This document shows positions 61,536 to 64,000 of a DNA stretch of 64,000 bases, piece by piece. The first letter of the stretch is position 1. The number at the start of each line of letters is the position of its first letter. This DNA is from Alphaproteobacteria bacterium (GTDB lineage Bacteria; Pseudomonadota; Alphaproteobacteria; UBA8366; Aestuariispiraceae): NCBI GenBank assembly GCA_030065235.1, contig JASJDC010000001.1:248001-312000 (forward strand). Direction: 5' to 3'. A program made the translations under genes and the position numbers. Under the pieces are notes generated by a model. The model searched no databases, was not told where the DNA came from, and saw nothing but the letters and a program-made list of their open reading frames with translations.

Positions 61536-61718
61536 ATGGCTGTACCTAAGAGAAAGGTGAGCCGTTCGCGCCGAAACATGCGACGGGCTCATGATTCCAT
61601 CACCACTTCCGCCTACGTTGAGTGTTCAAACTGCGGCGAACTCAAGCGTCCGCACCATGTTTGCCAGTCATGCGGCTACTACGACGGCCGTGAGGTGGCT
61701 GAGACGGCGTCGGTCTGA
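61536..61718 (+). CDS. rpmF: 50S ribosomal protein L32
   Basis: 60 residues, full length. [20 protein letters not shown] is the standard start, and four cysteines form the zinc ribbon [22 protein letters not shown]. It belongs to the large ribosomal subunit. The gap to yceD is 117 bases. Confidence 0.97.
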   Translation: MAVPKRKVSRSRRNMRRAHDSITTSAYVECSNCGELKRPHHVCQSCGYYDGREVAETASV

Positions 61719-61847
61719 TCTCGGCCCTTCCCATCCTTAGCGACCTTGGCGGTACGCCGGTCAAGCCGACCGGCGCGCGCCCGTCCGGCTGTCCGGTCGG
61801 CGCGGCCGCCCCAGCGCGCGCCGCCAGCGCATGATCGGACCGATAGC

Positions 61848-62927
61848 GTGGCCGAAAAGCTCAGGATCTCTCTGGACGGCATGGGCGGCGACGACGCCCC
61901 GGCGATGGTCGTCGAGGGTGCGGCGGTGGCGCGCGAGCGTCTGCCCAACGCCTGTTTCATCATTTTCGGCGATGAAGCCAAACTGAAGCCTCTGGTCGAG
62001 CGACAGTCGATCCTGCAAGGCTGCGTCGACATCCGGCACACCGATCAGGCGATTTCAAACGACGCCAAGCCGTCCCAAGCGCTGCGATCGGGCCGCAAAT
62101 CGAGCATGCGGTTGGCGATTGACGCGGTCCGCGAAGGCGAGGCCGATTGCGTCGTCTCCGCCGGCAATACCGGGGCCTTGATGGCGATGGCGATGTTTGG
62201 TCTGCGCACGCTGCCCGGCATCGACCGACCGGCGATCAGTTCATTCTTCCCGACCATGCGCGGGGAGAGCTGTATGCTCGATCTGGGCGCGAATGTGGAA
62301 TGCGACGCCCAAAACCTGATCCAGTTTGCGGTGATGGGCGAGGTGTTTGCGCGCACCGTGCTGGGCATCGAGAAACCGACGGTCGGGCTGCTCAATATCG
62401 GCGTCGAGGATCTGAAGGGGAAGGACGAGGTGCGTCTGGCGGCCAACACGATCCGAAACAGCACGCTTCCGATCGAATTCAAAGGCTTTATTGAGGGCGA
62501 TGACATCGCCCGCGGCGCCGTCGACGTCATTGTCACCGATGGGTTTACAGGCAATGTGGCGCTCAAGACGGCGGAAGGCACCTCGCGTCTGATCAGCAAT
62601 TTCATCCGTGAGACCTTCCAGACCTCCTTCCTCTCCAAGATCGGCTATCTTTTCGCCCGCGGGGCGATTGGCAAACTGCGCCTGCGACTCGACCCGAATC
62701 GCTATAATGGCGCGGTCTTTCTCGGTCTGAACGGGATCGTGGTGAAGAGCCATGGCGGCACCAACAAGATCGGCTTCGCCAACGCCATCGGCGTCGCCGC
62801 AGACATGACCGTGCACGGCTTCATCGACAAGATGCGCACTGATTTCGCGGCGCTACAGGATTCGTCCGATTTCGACGGCGAGCCAACCACCGCGCACAAT
62901 GACGGAGAGGCGGAGGCCGCCGGATGA
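61848..62927 (+). CDS. plsX: Phosphate acyltransferase PlsX
   Basis: 359 residues from GTG 61848. Features: LRISLDGMGGDDAPAMVVEGAA, CVVSAGNTGALMAMAMFGLRTLPGIDRPA, MLDLGANVECDAQNLIQFAVMGEVFART, VTDGFTGNVALKTAEGTSRL. It makes acyl-phosphate from acyl-ACP for phospholipid synthesis. Stop overlaps fabH start by four bases (ATGA). Confidence 0.96.
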   Translation: MAEKLRISLDGMGGDDAPAMVVEGAAVARERLPNACFIIFGDEAKLKPLVERQSILQGCVDIRHTDQAISNDAKPSQALRSGRKSSMRLAIDAVREGEADCVVSAGNTGALMAMAMFGLRTLPGIDRPAISSFFPTMRGESCMLDLGANVECDAQNLIQFAVMGEVFARTVLGIEKPTVGLLNIGVEDLKGKDEVRLAANTIRNSTLPIEFKGFIEGDDIARGAVDVIVTDGFTGNVALKTAEGTSRLISNFIRETFQTSFLSKIGYLFARGAIGKLRLRLDPNRYNGAVFLGLNGIVVKSHGGTNKIGFANAIGVAADMTVHGFIDKMRTDFAALQDSSDFDGEPTTAHNDGEAEAAG

Positions 62928-63934
62928 CCGGATCAGGGTCAGGAAATGGAAATGGCCGCGCCGCCGCCTGCGCGCCGCGCAGCCAGGTGGTCGGCGTCGG
63001 CAGCTACCTGCCGGAAAAGGCGGTGACCAACGACGATCTGGCCGAGATCGTCGACACCTCGCACGAATGGATCGTCAAACGCACGGGAATTGAGAAAAGG
63101 CATTTCGCAGCCGACGGCGAATTGACCTCCGATCTCGGCTTGAAGGCGGCGAAACGCGCGCTCTCCGCGGCGCATCTCGACGCCGAGGCGATCGACCTGA
63201 TCATTGTGGCGACGACGACCCCGGACAACACGTTCCCGGCGACGGCGGCTCGGATCCAGGGACGATTGGGGGCGACCAGGGGCTCTGCGTTCGACGTGCA
63301 GGCGGTCTGCAGCGGCTTTATCTTCGCCCTCGCCATGGCGGACAACATGATCCGACTGGGCCAGGCGACGACCGCCCTGGTCGTCGGGGCGGAGACCTAT
63401 TCGCGGATCCTCGATTTCGAGGATCGGTCGACCTGCGTTCTGTTCGGCGACGGCGCCGGCGCGGTGGTTCTTCAGGCCTGCCACGATGAGAAAGATCGGG
63501 GTCTCATTTCAACACATCTCTATTCGGACGGGACGCGCTACGACCAGCTCTATGTCGATGGCGGGCCGTCCTCGACCGGCGCCGCCGGCCACGTCCGCAT
63601 GAACGGGCAGGACGTCTTCCGTTTCGCCGTGACCAGCATGGTTCAATCGGTGCGCGACGCTTTGGACCATAACGGCTTGACGGTCGACGATGTCGATTGG
63701 CTGATCCCGCACCAGGCGAACAGCCGGATCATATCGAAGGTCGGTCAGAGCCTCACCGTTCCGGACGAGAAGGTGATCGTGACGGTTCAGGATCACGCCA
63801 ACACATCGGCGGCGACCATACCCCTGGCGATGACCCACGGTTTTGAACGGCAACTGTTTAAACCGGGCGATTTGATCGCGCTGACCGCCATGGGCGGCGG
63901 CTTCACCTGGGGCTCGGCGCTCTTGCGCTGGTAA
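62924..63934 (+). CDS. fabH: 3-oxoacyl-ACP synthase III
   Basis: 336 residues. The catalytic triad is Cys129 in VQAVCSGFIFAL, His263 in IPHQANSRII and Asn293 in DHANTSAATIP. The N-terminal VVGVGSYLPEKAVTNDDLAEIVDTSHEWIVKRTGIEKR is also typical. It starts fatty-acid elongation by condensing acetyl-CoA with malonyl-ACP. About 66 bases remain to the window end; no further gene is visible. Confidence 0.97.
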   Translation: MTGSGSGNGNGRAAACAPRSQVVGVGSYLPEKAVTNDDLAEIVDTSHEWIVKRTGIEKRHFAADGELTSDLGLKAAKRALSAAHLDAEAIDLIIVATTTPDNTFPATAARIQGRLGATRGSAFDVQAVCSGFIFALAMADNMIRLGQATTALVVGAETYSRILDFEDRSTCVLFGDGAGAVVLQACHDEKDRGLISTHLYSDGTRYDQLYVDGGPSSTGAAGHVRMNGQDVFRFAVTSMVQSVRDALDHNGLTVDDVDWLIPHQANSRIISKVGQSLTVPDEKVIVTVQDHANTSAATIPLAMTHGFERQLFKPGDLIALTAMGGGFTWGSALLRW

Positions 63935-64000
63935 AGGCTGGGTTGTCGTAAGCGCCTCCGGCTGCGTATGGGCCAAGCCACGCATGCGACAAAATCGCGA

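Noticed and set aside
1-64000. tRNA, rRNA, CRISPR, insertion sequences and attachment sites
   Set aside because: Looked for T-loop motifs, regularly spaced repeats, transposase motifs and terminal repeats by eye; none were convincing.

Overview
The window looks like a chromosomal segment of a GC-rich, flagellated alphaproteobacterium, most like Rhodospirillales and relatives. Evidence: the gene order rpiB-glyA-nrdR-ribD-ribE-ribBA-ribH-nusB-thiL; the block yceD-rpmF-plsX-fabH; a K+-independent proton-pumping pyrophosphatase; MucR- and LdtR-like regulators; the Bpt leucyltransferase; a SAM-II riboswitch in front of metY; and MotA/MotB stators. No tRNA, rRNA, insertion sequence, prophage or CRISPR array was seen. 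The assignment rests on gene content only.

Layout. 1-6.4 kb: end of an unidentified gene, a methyltransferase and an LPG-synthase-like membrane protein, an in-frame cydA/cydB chimera behind a small ORF, a membrane sulfatase-family enzyme, two poorly characterised genes and recO. 6.5-10.2 kb: an Lrp regulator diverging from a PhnZ/MIOX-like HD oxygenase, lodged between recO and parC. 10.3-17.3 kb: accessory-looking genes (methyltransferase, HxlR regulator with quinone oxidoreductase and RidA, a membrane-anchored patatin, a secreted DUF3179 protein). 17.4-24.6 kb: bioY, an aminotransferase diverging from a MocR regulator, and a TakP-type TRAP transporter. 24.9-30.9 kb: bpt, an RDD protein with an apparent CTG start, motA with two tandem motB genes, a membrane-anchored methyltransferase and a flavin reductase. 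30.9-37.8 kb: threonine dehydratase, a penicillin-acylase-family enzyme, a YheT-like hydrolase, and metY under a SAM-II riboswitch and terminator. 38-44.9 kb: valine catabolism (acyl-CoA dehydrogenase, 3-hydroxyisobutyryl-CoA hydrolase, mmsB), an LdtR-like regulator, mlaC, glutaryl-CoA dehydrogenase and mucR. 45-57 kb: rpiB, glyA, nrdR, riboflavin genes, nusB, thiL, a FliL-like protein, an MFS transporter and hppA. 57-64 kb: an MscS channel, bamE diverging from a ubiquinol-cytochrome c chaperone homologue, yceD, rpmF, plsX and fabH.

How the genes work together. The 38-41 kb genes carry three consecutive steps of valine breakdown. The rib genes make riboflavin, but the second half of RibBA has lost the GTP cyclohydrolase II zinc cysteines. 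nrdR, nusB and thiL follow in the same direction. bamE, mlaC and the plsX/fabH operon serve the envelope. The most notable features are the cydA/cydB chimera (about 2.3 kb) and the metY leader, where aptamer and terminator share an eight-base sequence that suggests a concrete attenuation switch. Several divergent gene pairs carry clear inverted or direct repeats that look like operators.
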